This document shows, one piece after another, positions 35,932 to 44,074 of a DNA stretch of 64,000 bases (position 1 is its first letter; each line of letters starts with the position of its first letter). The DNA is from Streptomyces graminofaciens (GTDB taxonomy: Bacteria > Actinomycetota > Actinomycetes > Streptomycetales > Streptomycetaceae), in the NCBI RefSeq assembly GCF_030294945.1, contig NZ_AP018448.1:5796001-5860000 (forward strand), written 5' to 3'. A program made the position numbers and the translations under genes. The notes below the pieces were generated by a model. That model saw only the letters and a program-made list of their open reading frames with translations, was not told the origin of the DNA and searched no databases.

Positions 35932-37591
35932 CCTCGCGCTTTCACGAGGCGGGGTGTCCGAGGCTTGATCAAATAAGCGGAGAGTGCTCCTGACCTGCAA
36001 CGATGGGACTTGTCTAGGGTCCTGTTGGCTGCACGGAAAGAAGCACTCTCCAGGTGAAGAAGCGTATCGGGTCGTACCCGCGTGTCCGCATCGAGGGCGG
36101 CGGCCGGGCGGTGGTCTCGCAGGCCGGGGGCGTGCTGCTGGTCGAGACCGTCCGCAAGGCCGGCCTGGACACCGCGATATCAGCGGCGCTGACGCCGTGG
36201 CGGAAAGCTCGGGCGGTGCACGATCCGGGCAAGACCCTGCTGGACGTGGCCCTGGCGGTCGCGCTGGGCGGGGACTGCCTCGCGGATGTCGCCATGCTGC
36301 GGGCCGAGCCGGCCGTGTTCGGGCCGGTGGCCTCCGACCCGACGGTCTCTCGTCTCGTCGAGGCCCTGGCCACCTCCGGGGAGAAGGCCCTGCGGGCCAT
36401 CCGTGCCGCGCGGGCTGAAGTCCGCCGACACGTCTGGCGGTTGGCCGACCGGGAAGCGCCTGACGCGGGCGGGACGGTGACCGTGGACCTCGACGGGGTG
36501 CTGGTGATCGCGCACTCGGACAAGGAGGACGCCGCACCCACGTGGAAGCGAACCTACGGCCACCACCCGCTGATGGGGTTCGTCGACCACGGACCGGGCG
36601 GCACGGGTGAACCGGTCGCGGCCCTGCTCAGAGCAGGCAACGCGGGATCGAACACGGCCGCTGACCACATCACCGCCGCCCAACTGGCCCTGGCTCAGCT
36701 GCCGAAGAAGTACCGGCGCGGACGCCGGACCCTGATCCGCACCGACTCCGCGGGCGGCACCCACGACTTCGTCGCCTGGCTCGCCCGGCGGGGACGGTGG
36801 CTGTCCTACTCGGTCGGCATGGTGATCACCGAGGCGATCCACCAGCACGTGCTGAGCGTTCCGGCATCGGCCTGGACGGCGGCCGTCGAGGCGGACGGCG
36901 AGATCCGCGACGGCGCCTGGGTCGCTGAACTCACCGGCGACGTTCTGGACGGCTGGCCGGAGGGCATACGGCTGATCGTCAGGAAGGAACGACCGCACCC
37001 CGGGGCCCAGTTGCGGCTCACGGATGCGGACGGTATGCGGCTGACCTGTTTCGCCACCAACACCTTGGGCCGGCCGATCGCCGAGCTCGAGCTCCGCCAC
37101 CGACTGCGGGCCCGGGCCGAGGACCGCATCCGCGCCGCCCGGGCCACCGGCCTGCGCAACCTGCCCCTGCACCGCACCGCCCAGAACCGGATCTGGCTGG
37201 AGATCGTGCAGATCGCTCTCGACCTGCTGGCCTGGATACCGATGCTCGCCCTGACCGGCAAAGCCAGGCTCTGGGAACCCCGCCGACTACGCCTCCGCTT
37301 GTTCACCGCGGCCGGACAACTCGTGACCACCGGCCGCCGACGGATCCTCCGCCTTGCCCGGCACTGGCCCTGGACCGGCCACATCACCGCAGCCCTCGAC
37401 AGGCTCACCCACCTGCCCGACCCTGGCTGACCAGCGGATTCCCCGTCCCTTCGACAGCACCTCAACACCCGGAGCAGTGGAATCCGGCGCCATCCCGAGG
37501 CGGCACTCGGGCCTTCGGCCTGCGCAAGCTCAGTCCACGGCACGAAAACGGTCCACCGACTCCGTCGGCGGACCGTCAAGAAAGATCGAGG
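35932..37591 (+). mobile_element. IS1380-family insertion sequence, intact
   Basis: 1660 bp. Inverted ends start CCTCGCGCTTTCACGAGG on the left; the right end reads CCTCGATCTTTCTTGACGG on the opposite strand. Both sides are flanked by the same TTAG (35928-35931 and 37592-37595), a 4-bp target duplication. Length, ends and transposase agree with IS1380. The intact gene and clean duplication suggest recent insertion. Confidence 0.88.
36054..37430 (+). CDS. IS1380-family transposase
   Basis: 458-aa DDE transposase. It opens RIGSYPRVRIEGGGRAVVSQ, the IS1380 hallmark, then has TVTVDLDGVLVIAHSDKEDA (first catalytic Asp), RRTLIRTDSAGGTHDFVAWL (second Asp) and later LRHRLRARAEDRIRAARATG with a C-terminal RNRIWLE-like segment supplying Glu. 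No frameshift. It fills the IS element between the two inverted ends. Confidence 0.92.
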   Translation: MKKRIGSYPRVRIEGGGRAVVSQAGGVLLVETVRKAGLDTAISAALTPWRKARAVHDPGKTLLDVALAVALGGDCLADVAMLRAEPAVFGPVASDPTVSRLVEALATSGEKALRAIRAARAEVRRHVWRLADREAPDAGGTVTVDLDGVLVIAHSDKEDAAPTWKRTYGHHPLMGFVDHGPGGTGEPVAALLRAGNAGSNTAADHITAAQLALAQLPKKYRRGRRTLIRTDSAGGTHDFVAWLARRGRWLSYSVGMVITEAIHQHVLSVPASAWTAAVEADGEIRDGAWVAELTGDVLDGWPEGIRLIVRKERPHPGAQLRLTDADGMRLTCFATNTLGRPIAELELRHRLRARAEDRIRAARATGLRNLPLHRTAQNRIWLEIVQIALDLLAWIPMLALTGKARLWEPRRLRLRLFTAAGQLVTTGRRRILRLARHWPWTGHITAALDRLTHLPDPG

Positions 37592-37595
37592 TTAG

Positions 37596-37885
37596 TGAAC
37601 ATCCTGCGCGATGTCGGCCGGTCGGGGCAGACGCTCACCTCAGCCAATGCGCGATGCGCTTCATGAATTCGCACATGCTCTCAACACCTCGGAGACCGAT
37701 CGGATGTCTACGGGAACACTGCCACGGGAACCCCATGGTGGAATTACCCACTATGGGAATTCACCGATGTGGGTGACTGGTTTCTGAATCGTGTCCGAAG
37801 GATCCAGGCGCTCCTTGGAGTCGGCGGTCGCGAGGGTGGAGTGACGTCGGCGGAGTAGTCCGCTGCGCGAGAAGGGATCTGGAAC
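37596..37885. other. Region between IS1380 and the XRE pseudogene
   Basis: 290 bp with lower GC than the surroundings and no recognisable gene. It includes the probable promoter and GAAGGGA ribosome-binding site (near 37871) of the broken XRE gene. Confidence 0.4.
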
Positions 37886-38741
37886 GTGACCGCTACACAC
37901 ACGGGCCCGGCTGGACGTATGCAGATCGCACGCGGGCTGGTCTCCATCCGCGAGCGCTGCGGGCTGACGCAGACTCAAGTAGCCGAACGGGCCGGCGTCA
38001 GCACCACCACCGTCAGCCGCTACGAGGCATGGCAGGACCGCGCCCGCATCCGGTGAGCCACGGTCAAGGCCTTGGCCGACGCCTGCGAAGCCACCGCGCA
38101 GGAGCGGGAAGCCCTCGTGAGCATCGCCAAGTCACAGGCCGACGGGTGGTGGGTCGGCAACAGTGCCGTGCCGGAGTGGATGGATCCCCTCGTCCCCTTC
38201 GAATATGCGGCAGGCTACGAGCATGTCTTCGCGAACACGGTGATTCCTGGTCTGCTCCAAACCGAGGAATATGCCCTCGCCATTCACCAGGCGCGAGGTA
38301 CGCAGCTCGAACGAAGAGATCGAGCGGATGGTGGGAGCACGCATCAAGCGCCAGGACATCCTGCGCGGCGACTCGGCTCTGCATCTGTGGGTGGTCCTGG
38401 ACGAGGCGGTTCTTCGTCGAACGGTCGGAGACACCGAGATCATGGCCCGGCAGCTCAAGCACCTCCACGAAGCAGCCCAGTACCCCAACATCGATATTCA
38501 GGTACTGCCGTTCAGTGCGGGAGCACATGCCGCGGGAGCCGGACATTTCGTGGTCCTTGGACACGACAACGAGCGTGAACCCCTCAATTCCATGGGGATC
38601 GTCTACATCGAGATGCGTCGGCGCGGCCTGTATCTGGAGGACCCGTAAGACGTGGGTGCCTACAAGTTGACGTTCGACTACCTTCGTTCGCAAGCCACCG
38701 ACACGGCAGCTTCGTTGCTGCTCATCGCCGACGCGCGCTAA
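37886..38741 (+). pseudogene. Broken XRE-family regulator with DUF5753 domain
   Basis: GTG 37886 starts an HTH protein: MQIARGLVSIRERCGLTQTQ and VAERAGVSTTTVSRYEAW. It has an in-frame TGA at 38054-38056 where the family has Trp (R-stop-ATVKALADAC), a frameshift near 38295-38315 and a TAA at 38646-38648 (LEDP-stop-DVGAYKLTFDYLRS). The DUF5753 part is otherwise well preserved (HVFANTVIPGLLQTEEYALA, VVLDEAVLRRTVGDTEIMAR, VLPFSAGAHAAG). The final codons ARTAA were altered by the IS5 insertion. Confidence 0.85.
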
Positions 38742-39609
38742 GCGTTGTCCCGTAAATGATCTACGACGTGTTTGTTGACCTGCCTGCTTCTGCGTCAGCC
38801 GGCGAGGGTGAGGTTGTGCAGGCGGGCGATGCCGAGCATGGCGTGGTGGACGCCGTCGCCCTTGAGTCGGCAGTCGCGGAGGATCTTCCAGGTCTTCATG
38901 CGGGCGAAGGCGTGCTCGACGCGGGCACGGACCTTGCGGTGGGAGGTGTTGTGTTCCTCTTTCCAGGTGGGGAGTTCGGTCTGGCCGGGTTCGCGGCGGT
39001 GCGGGATGATCAGGCCGGTGCCCCGGTAGCCGCCGTCCGCGATCACCGTGGCGCGGCCGACGGCGTCCTTCGCGCCGGACAACTCCCATGCCTTGCAGTC
39101 GTTGCGGTTGCCCGGCAACGGCCGTCCAACTGCTACGACCAGCCGGGTATCGGCGTCGATGACGACCTGGTGGTTGGTCGAGTACCGATAGTTCTTCGAC
39201 TGCTCGGCGACCGTGTGGTCGCGAGTGGGGACGAGGGTGCCGTCAACGATCAGCACGGCGTCACGGCGGAACCGTTTACGTGGCTGCAGTGCCAGCGCCG
39301 GGCCGAGGTGATCGACGATCCGGTCGGCCGCGGACTTGGACACCCCGAACAACGGCGCCAGTTGGCGCAGGGTCAGGTTGGTCCGCCAGTACGCGGCGAC
39401 CAGCAGGACCCGGTCCTCCAGAGGCAGGCTCCACGGGCGGCCCCTGCGGACCGGATCCGCGCTTTCGCGCCGCAGCGCGGTGATTAGCTTGCCGAACTGA
39501 CGCGGGCTCAGCCCGGTGAACGGGGCTATCCAGGACGGCTCCGACGCCGTGATCACACCAGACACGACAAGATCATCTCATCCGTGACCAGCAGTTACGG
39601 GACAGCCCT
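38741..39609 (-). mobile_element. IS5-family insertion sequence
   Basis: 869 bp. The ends read AGCGTTGTCCCGTAA on the left and AGGGCTGTCCCGTAA on the right (opposite strand). A TA is duplicated on both sides (38739-38740 and 39610-39611), so the target was a CTAG site. Removing the IS restores GCGCTAGGAG, the stop of the XRE gene and the ribosome-binding site of the DUF397 gene. Confidence 0.82.
38795..39565 (-). CDS. IS5-family transposase (DDE_Tnp_4 type)
   Basis: 256-aa transposase. An N-terminal HTH (LTLRQLAPLFGVSKSAADRI) is followed by catalytic Asp in VLIVDGTLVPTRDH, Asp in ATVIADGGYRGTGLI, and Glu in KVRARVEHAFARMKTWKIL. Full length without frameshift. It fills almost the whole element. 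Confidence 0.92.
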   Translation of the reverse strand: MSGVITASEPSWIAPFTGLSPRQFGKLITALRRESADPVRRGRPWSLPLEDRVLLVAAYWRTNLTLRQLAPLFGVSKSAADRIVDHLGPALALQPRKRFRRDAVLIVDGTLVPTRDHTVAEQSKNYRYSTNHQVVIDADTRLVVAVGRPLPGNRNDCKAWELSGAKDAVGRATVIADGGYRGTGLIIPHRREPGQTELPTWKEEHNTSHRKVRARVEHAFARMKTWKILRDCRLKGDGVHHAMLGIARLHNLTLAG

Positions 39610-39623
39610 TAGGAGTCGTCCCC

Positions 39624-39827
39624 ATGACCGACATAGCTGCTCCCTCTACCGAACCGAGCGCTGTGGCTTGGTTCAAGAGCAGCTACAGCGGCGGCGAGGG
39701 CAACGAGTGCGTCGAGATCGCAACCCTCCGGACCGAGGTTCGCGTACGGGACTCGAAGGCTCCCCGTGGGGCCGCCCTCACCCTGTCGGCAGTCTCCTTC
39801 ACCGCATTCCTGAAGGACATCACGTAG
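39624..39827 (+). CDS. DUF397-domain protein
   Basis: 67 aa. AWFKSSYSGGEGNECVEIAT, VRVRDSKAPRGAALTLSAVS and FTAFLKDI are the complete DUF397 signature. Such proteins pair with XRE-DUF5753 regulators, probably as toxin/antitoxin-like or developmental switch partners. Its own ATG and ribosome-binding site AGGAG are intact, but the IS5 element now separates it from the broken XRE gene and its promoter. Confidence 0.88.
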   Translation: MTDIAAPSTEPSAVAWFKSSYSGGEGNECVEIATLRTEVRVRDSKAPRGAALTLSAVSFTAFLKDIT

Positions 39828-40178
39828 CTGCGACAGCGTGCGCTCTTTCATCGTACTCACGTCGGGGTCACCCAGGGTGACAGCTACCGGCCCGCTCGGA
39901 CCGTCTCCGGGAAACGAACTGACCGTTGACACATACCCGAGAGGCTCATCAGGAACAGCTGTTCTTGAGGTCGCTCCCGGTCACAAATAAGCCGGATCAC
40001 CCTTGCGTAGGCGCGAGACACCTGTTAAGCGCTGGGTTCCGCGAAGCACACACATCCCGCTTTGCTCTTGCACGCGTCGTGAGGCCTTCGGCTAACGTCA
40101 TCCCGAGTGCTCAGGTCGGGGTCCCAAAGCCCCTCTGAGTGACGATCACGAGCAGTTGCCGCGGTGGGGAAGGAACCT
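39828..40178. other. 351-bp noncoding region upstream of the ESX-like operon
   Basis: No gene recognised. It contains a promoter-like TTGACA with an overlapping LexA-like palindrome (39926-39964) and then about 200 bp of unassigned leader sequence before the WXG100-like gene. Confidence 0.45.
39926..39964 (+). promoter_or_regulatory. Promoter overlapped by a LexA-like SOS box
   Basis: TTGACA (39926-39931), a 17-bp spacer and TCAGGA (39949-39954) form a promoter-like pair. GAACAGCTGTTC (39953-39964) is a perfect 12-bp palindrome matching the actinobacterial LexA core GAAC-N4-GTTC and covers the -10 end. Confidence 0.45.
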
Positions 40179-40481
40179 GTGGGACAGCACGATCTCAACA
40201 TCGACGCGGGCGAGCTGAGGGCTTCGGCCGGAGCTGCGGACGCCCTTGTCACCGACCTTCAGCCGGTGCTGGACAAGGCGATCAATGATTTGGCTTCCGC
40301 TGCAACCGCCTTCAAGGCATGGGCCGTCGGGCCCCGGATGCAAGGGACCGGCGAGAGCTGGGGCTCAGCGCTCGGCACTTTGCGGGACAACCTCTCCGAA
40401 CACGGTGAGGGCCTGCGGTTGCTGGCTGATGGTCGCGACATCCTGGAACAGGATGTCATCGCATGCTTCCGCGGCTGGTGA
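40179..40481 (+). CDS. WXG100-like small ESX protein
   Basis: 100 aa, the length of ESAT-6/WXG100 proteins. Helical throughout (DLNIDAGELRASAGAADALV, then VLDKAINDLASAATAFKAWA), a turn region with GPRMQGTGESWGSAL (W-G-S in place of W-x-G), and a second helix LRDNLSEHGEGLRLLADGRD. The GTG at 40179 has AAGGA close upstream. It begins a three-gene run with the hydrolase (9-bp gap) and the lipoprotein. Probably a substrate or chaperone for type VII secretion. Confidence 0.7.
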   Translation: MGQHDLNIDAGELRASAGAADALVTDLQPVLDKAINDLASAATAFKAWAVGPRMQGTGESWGSALGTLRDNLSEHGEGLRLLADGRDILEQDVIACFRGW

Positions 40482-40490
40482 TGCACCGAG

Positions 40491-42116
40491 ATGTCAGAGT
40501 TGTTCGCCCAACTGTTCAAGCAGGACTTCTCAGATCTGACCGCTGCCGCGTCATCTTGGCAGAAGCTGGCCAAGGCTCTGGCCGATACGCAGACCGGCAG
40601 CGGCAAGCGGGTGACTGGGCCGCTCCACAAAGCAGGCTGGTCAGGCGTCAGCGCGCATTACGGTTTCGACGCGATGGAGGCCACCGAGAGCAAACTCGGC
40701 ACAGCCAATGCCAACGCCCAACTGATTGCCACGACCCTGGACACCCTTAATACCAAACTGCAAGGCGCCCAGCGGAAGTTGCGCAGCGCTGTCGCGGACG
40801 CCGAGGAAGCCGGACATAAAGTACGGGATGACGATGGTTGGGTGGAGCCGAAGCAGGCTGTCGACCCCAAGTATCACAACGACCCGGACTACGCGGGGAT
40901 CCAGCAGCAGGCCAACGCCGGTCTCGGTGACTTCCGCGCTCGTATCGAAGCGGCGGTCTCAGAAGCGACTACGGTGAGCGACGAGGCCGCCGGAATCCTG
41001 TACCAGATCGATCCCTTCGACCTCGACAAACGGTACGGCGGTGCCCACGCCCAGGAGGACGCGGCTCGAGTCGCCGAGTTCGCGGGAATCAACAAGAAGG
41101 ACATCCCGGACGGCAAGGATCCCAAGCGTGCGGCGGAGTGGTGGGCCGATCTGGGTGCGGAGAAACAGCACCTTTACCTCGCCGCCTTCCCTGACCAGCT
41201 TGGTGCGCTGGACGGACTGCCCGCCCCCACCCGGGACCAAGCCAACCGGACCGTGTTGGACATGCGCCTCAACGACTACGCACTACGCGAGGGCGACCTC
41301 GGTTACCACGACCGGTACAGCTACCGATCACTGAGTGCTCTCAAGGACAGGCTGGACGAAAGCGATACGGCCCCCGCCCATAAGCAGTTGCATCTGCTCG
41401 GTTTCAGCACGGAGGGTGACGGCCGCGCGATCGTCGCCGTAGGCAACCCGGACACTGCCAAGCACACTGCTGTCATGGTGCCGGGTACCAGCAACCAGCT
41501 GGACAACGTGGGCAGTCAGATCGACAGAGTCAACAAGCTGCAGGACTCGGCAGGTGCGTGGAGCGAGGGCCAAGGCAAGGATGTCGCCGTGATCAGTTGG
41601 CTCGACTACAACGCTCCGGAAGCCAACTTCACTGCCGACGATCCGGAACTGAACCTCGGTATCGCCACTGATGGGCGGGCCCAGGATGGGGCTGGGGATC
41701 TTCGGAACTTCACCCATGGCCTCCGCGCGGCTCACGAGGGAGAACGTGGCCACCTCACCGTCCTCGCCCACAGCTACGGCTCCACGACGGCTGGCGCCGC
41801 CGACGCCGGAGGCCGAGGGCTGGACACGGATGACCTGGTGGTTGTCGGCAGCCCGGGCCTGACAGTCGACAGGGCCGATCAACTCCACGTCGATCCCAAG
41901 CATCTTTACGTGGGTGCCGCCTCCAACGACGGTGTCGTCAACTGGACTGCGGACAAGACTCTTGGCGCAGATCCCAAGGAGGCCGATTTCGGGGCCCAGC
42001 GGATGTATGTCGACACCGATGGGCACAGCGGCTACTGGGACGACAGCAGCCAGAGCCTGAACAACCAAGGGCGCATCATCGCCGGGCTGACACCCGACAA
42101 CACCCCCCGCCCATGA
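40491..42116 (+). CDS. Alpha/beta hydrolase (DUF1023) with ESX-type helical N-terminus
   Basis: 541 aa. The N-terminal about 190 residues are helical and WXG/PPE-like (DLTAAASSWQKLAKALADTQ, HKAGWSGVSAHYGF). The C-terminal domain is a DUF1023 hydrolase with the nucleophile elbow AHSYGS (Ser428), an Asp in DDLVVVGSPG and a His in DTDGHSGYWD. There is no signal peptide, which fits T7SS-dependent export together with the preceding WXG100-like protein. Its stop overlaps the lipoprotein start (ATGA). Confidence 0.82.
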   Translation: MSELFAQLFKQDFSDLTAAASSWQKLAKALADTQTGSGKRVTGPLHKAGWSGVSAHYGFDAMEATESKLGTANANAQLIATTLDTLNTKLQGAQRKLRSAVADAEEAGHKVRDDDGWVEPKQAVDPKYHNDPDYAGIQQQANAGLGDFRARIEAAVSEATTVSDEAAGILYQIDPFDLDKRYGGAHAQEDAARVAEFAGINKKDIPDGKDPKRAAEWWADLGAEKQHLYLAAFPDQLGALDGLPAPTRDQANRTVLDMRLNDYALREGDLGYHDRYSYRSLSALKDRLDESDTAPAHKQLHLLGFSTEGDGRAIVAVGNPDTAKHTAVMVPGTSNQLDNVGSQIDRVNKLQDSAGAWSEGQGKDVAVISWLDYNAPEANFTADDPELNLGIATDGRAQDGAGDLRNFTHGLRAAHEGERGHLTVLAHSYGSTTAGAADAGGRGLDTDDLVVVGSPGLTVDRADQLHVDPKHLYVGAASNDGVVNWTADKTLGADPKEADFGAQRMYVDTDGHSGYWDDSSQSLNNQGRIIAGLTPDNTPRP

Positions 42117-42658
42117 CCTCAAGGAGTTTCGGGCCCATGCCCATGTTCCGCAGGGTACCCCTCGCCCTGACTCTCGTTCTGCTGCTAGGAGGTTGCATGT
42201 CCGGTCAGAGCGACAAGGAAGCCAACGCTCCCCTTCCTCGTATGACCAAGGAGAAAGCTGAGGCCTGGGCCAAGCACTGGACCGAGTCCATGGCCCGTAC
42301 CGCCAAGGCGGAAATCGCCCCCGGTACAGCCACAGCGAACTTCACCAACTGCCTGGGCAAGAAGAACGAATCAGCTGATGACGGCCGATTCACACTCAGC
42401 TACAACGCTCGCGTCAAGCTTCCCAAGAAGCAGCACGCGGAGGCCATCCGGGCGATCCGGGACGCGCTCAAGAAGCAGGGCTTCGAGATCGTCGGGTACC
42501 GATCCGACTCCAAGCAGAAGCCAGCCAATCTAGTGGATGCCAAGCACCCGACAGATCATCAGTTCGTCTCGGCGGGAGACGTGACCGATGAGTTGCTCAC
42601 CCTGGTTGTGAGCACTCCCTGTCTCCTCCCGCCCGACGCCAAGCAGCAGGAATTCTGA
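42113..42658 (+). CDS. Lipoprotein of unknown function, ESX-linked
   Basis: 181 aa. RRVPLALTLVLLLGGCMSGQ is a lipoprotein signal with lipobox LLGGC. The exported domain has AIRDALKKQGFEIVGYRSDS and a Cys pair; it resembles the anchored protein at 33880. The ATG at 42113 overlaps the hydrolase stop, so it is translationally coupled. Function unknown. Confidence 0.75.
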   Translation: MTSRSFGPMPMFRRVPLALTLVLLLGGCMSGQSDKEANAPLPRMTKEKAEAWAKHWTESMARTAKAEIAPGTATANFTNCLGKKNESADDGRFTLSYNARVKLPKKQHAEAIRAIRDALKKQGFEIVGYRSDSKQKPANLVDAKHPTDHQFVSAGDVTDELLTLVVSTPCLLPPDAKQQEF

Positions 42659-42687
42659 GGATTCCTGAAGACAGGAAGTGCTGCGGC

Positions 42688-44043
42688 TCAGCCGACACCA
42701 GGACCTCGGCCAGGAGCGACATCGGTGTGGGGCGTGCTGGGAGGCGCGTACGGAGGAGGCTGATTCTGCGGTGACGGGTACCGAGGTTGACTCTGGGTGT
42801 AGTGCGTAGTCGCCGGGGCCGAGAGTGCGGCTTTCGCAGCGCCGCGTTTCCGAGCGATCACAAATCCCCCACCGAGGAGTGCGGCGGCAACGCCTCCCCC
42901 TACGAGCCACACCAGGGTGCCGTCCTCGGGCGCGGGGGCTGCCGTCTCGGTGCGCTTCTCCCGGGCCGGCGAATCGGCGGCATCGGTTGCGGACGGTTCG
43001 GGGGACGGCGACGCGGAGGCCGCGGCCGCCAGGTCCGGGAGTGGGTATTCGTCGGCGGGGCCGGGGTTGCCGGGGTTCTGGAGGGCGATGCGGGGGCGGA
43101 CGATGCCGTAGCCGATGGAGTCGTTGCGTTTGGCGCCGTCGGTGGGGGCGCCGATGGTGTTGAGCATGACGCGGAGGACCTGGTTGTTCGTCCAGGTCGG
43201 GTGCTTGGACCAGATCAGGGCGGCGCTGGCGGAGGCTAGTGCGGTGGCGTCGCTGGTGCCGCTGGTCTTGCAGAGGCCCGTCTTGCCACCACAGGCATGG
43301 ACCATGTCCACACCAGGGGCGGCAATGTCCACCTCGGGGCCGTACTGGGACAAGGACGCCCGCCGCAGGTCCTTGCCCACCGCTGCCACAGCAACTACAC
43401 CGGGCGTGGCAGCCAGCTCGCTGATCTGGTGCACCTTTTCCGCGTCGTTGCCAACCCCCGCGAAAACCAGCGAACCCTTGTCCAGGGCATACCTGACCGC
43501 CTCGGTCAGCTCGGGATTCCTGTAACCGCCACCCATTGAGATGTTGATGACCTGGGCTCCGGAATCAGCCGCGTAACGAATACTTTTGCTGAAATACCCA
43601 GACCCGTCAAAAGCGCCCATCTCGTCGGAATGAGGCATCCGGATAGGAAGGATTTTGGACCCAGGGGCGAGCCCGAACGCGCCCTTTCCGCCTCCATATG
43701 CCCCCGTGCCAGCGATGAGCCCGGCCATTCCGGTGCCATGACCGTCGTAATCCGTGTGTTCGTCGCCTGCACGGCTTGAGGGCGCGAAGTCCTTCCCGTC
43801 GAGCACCTGCCCTTCCAAATCGGGATTATCCGGATCGACTCCAGTGTCGATGACAGCAACCGTGATGCCCTTGCCCGTGCTGGTCTGCCACATCTGCTCG
43901 GCCTTCATCGCGTCAAGGAACCACTGCTGCTCCCGGGTTGACGCGGCATGGGCAGGCCCTCCCATGACACCCATCAGGAGCAGGCCGAGTATCACCGATG
44001 CCACGGCACGATGGCGCCCGTGTCGGGTGCTGGTGGTGCGCAT
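42688..44043 (-). CDS. Mycosin-type S8 serine protease (type VII secretion-associated)
   Basis: 451 aa. A signal peptide (AVASVILGLLLMGVMGGPAHA) is followed by a subtilisin domain with Asp66 (AVIDTGVD), His102 (DGHGTGMAG) and Ser264 (SGTSDAT), then a Pro/Ser-rich stalk and a C-terminal TM (LVWLVGGGVAAALLGGGFVI) with a basic cytoplasmic tail. This is the mycosin architecture. Cys251 and Cys258 could form a disulfide. Convergent with the lipoprotein; the two WXG-like genes lie upstream on its strand. Confidence 0.9.
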   Translation of the reverse strand: MRTTSTRHGRHRAVASVILGLLLMGVMGGPAHAASTREQQWFLDAMKAEQMWQTSTGKGITVAVIDTGVDPDNPDLEGQVLDGKDFAPSSRAGDEHTDYDGHGTGMAGLIAGTGAYGGGKGAFGLAPGSKILPIRMPHSDEMGAFDGSGYFSKSIRYAADSGAQVINISMGGGYRNPELTEAVRYALDKGSLVFAGVGNDAEKVHQISELAATPGVVAVAAVGKDLRRASLSQYGPEVDIAAPGVDMVHACGGKTGLCKTSGTSDATALASASAALIWSKHPTWTNNQVLRVMLNTIGAPTDGAKRNDSIGYGIVRPRIALQNPGNPGPADEYPLPDLAAAASASPSPEPSATDAADSPAREKRTETAAPAPEDGTLVWLVGGGVAAALLGGGFVIARKRGAAKAALSAPATTHYTQSQPRYPSPQNQPPPYAPPSTPHTDVAPGRGPGVG

Positions 44044-44074
44044 GAGGTTCGCTGTCTCCGTTTCGGGATACGCG

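Noticed and set aside
35932..39611. Composite transposon or prophage
   Set aside because: The two IS elements are from different families with different target duplications, and no phage structural or integrase gene is seen.
39990..40160. Small RNA or riboswitch in the leader of the ESX-like operon
   Set aside because: No conserved fold or consensus could be recognised; left as unassigned leader.
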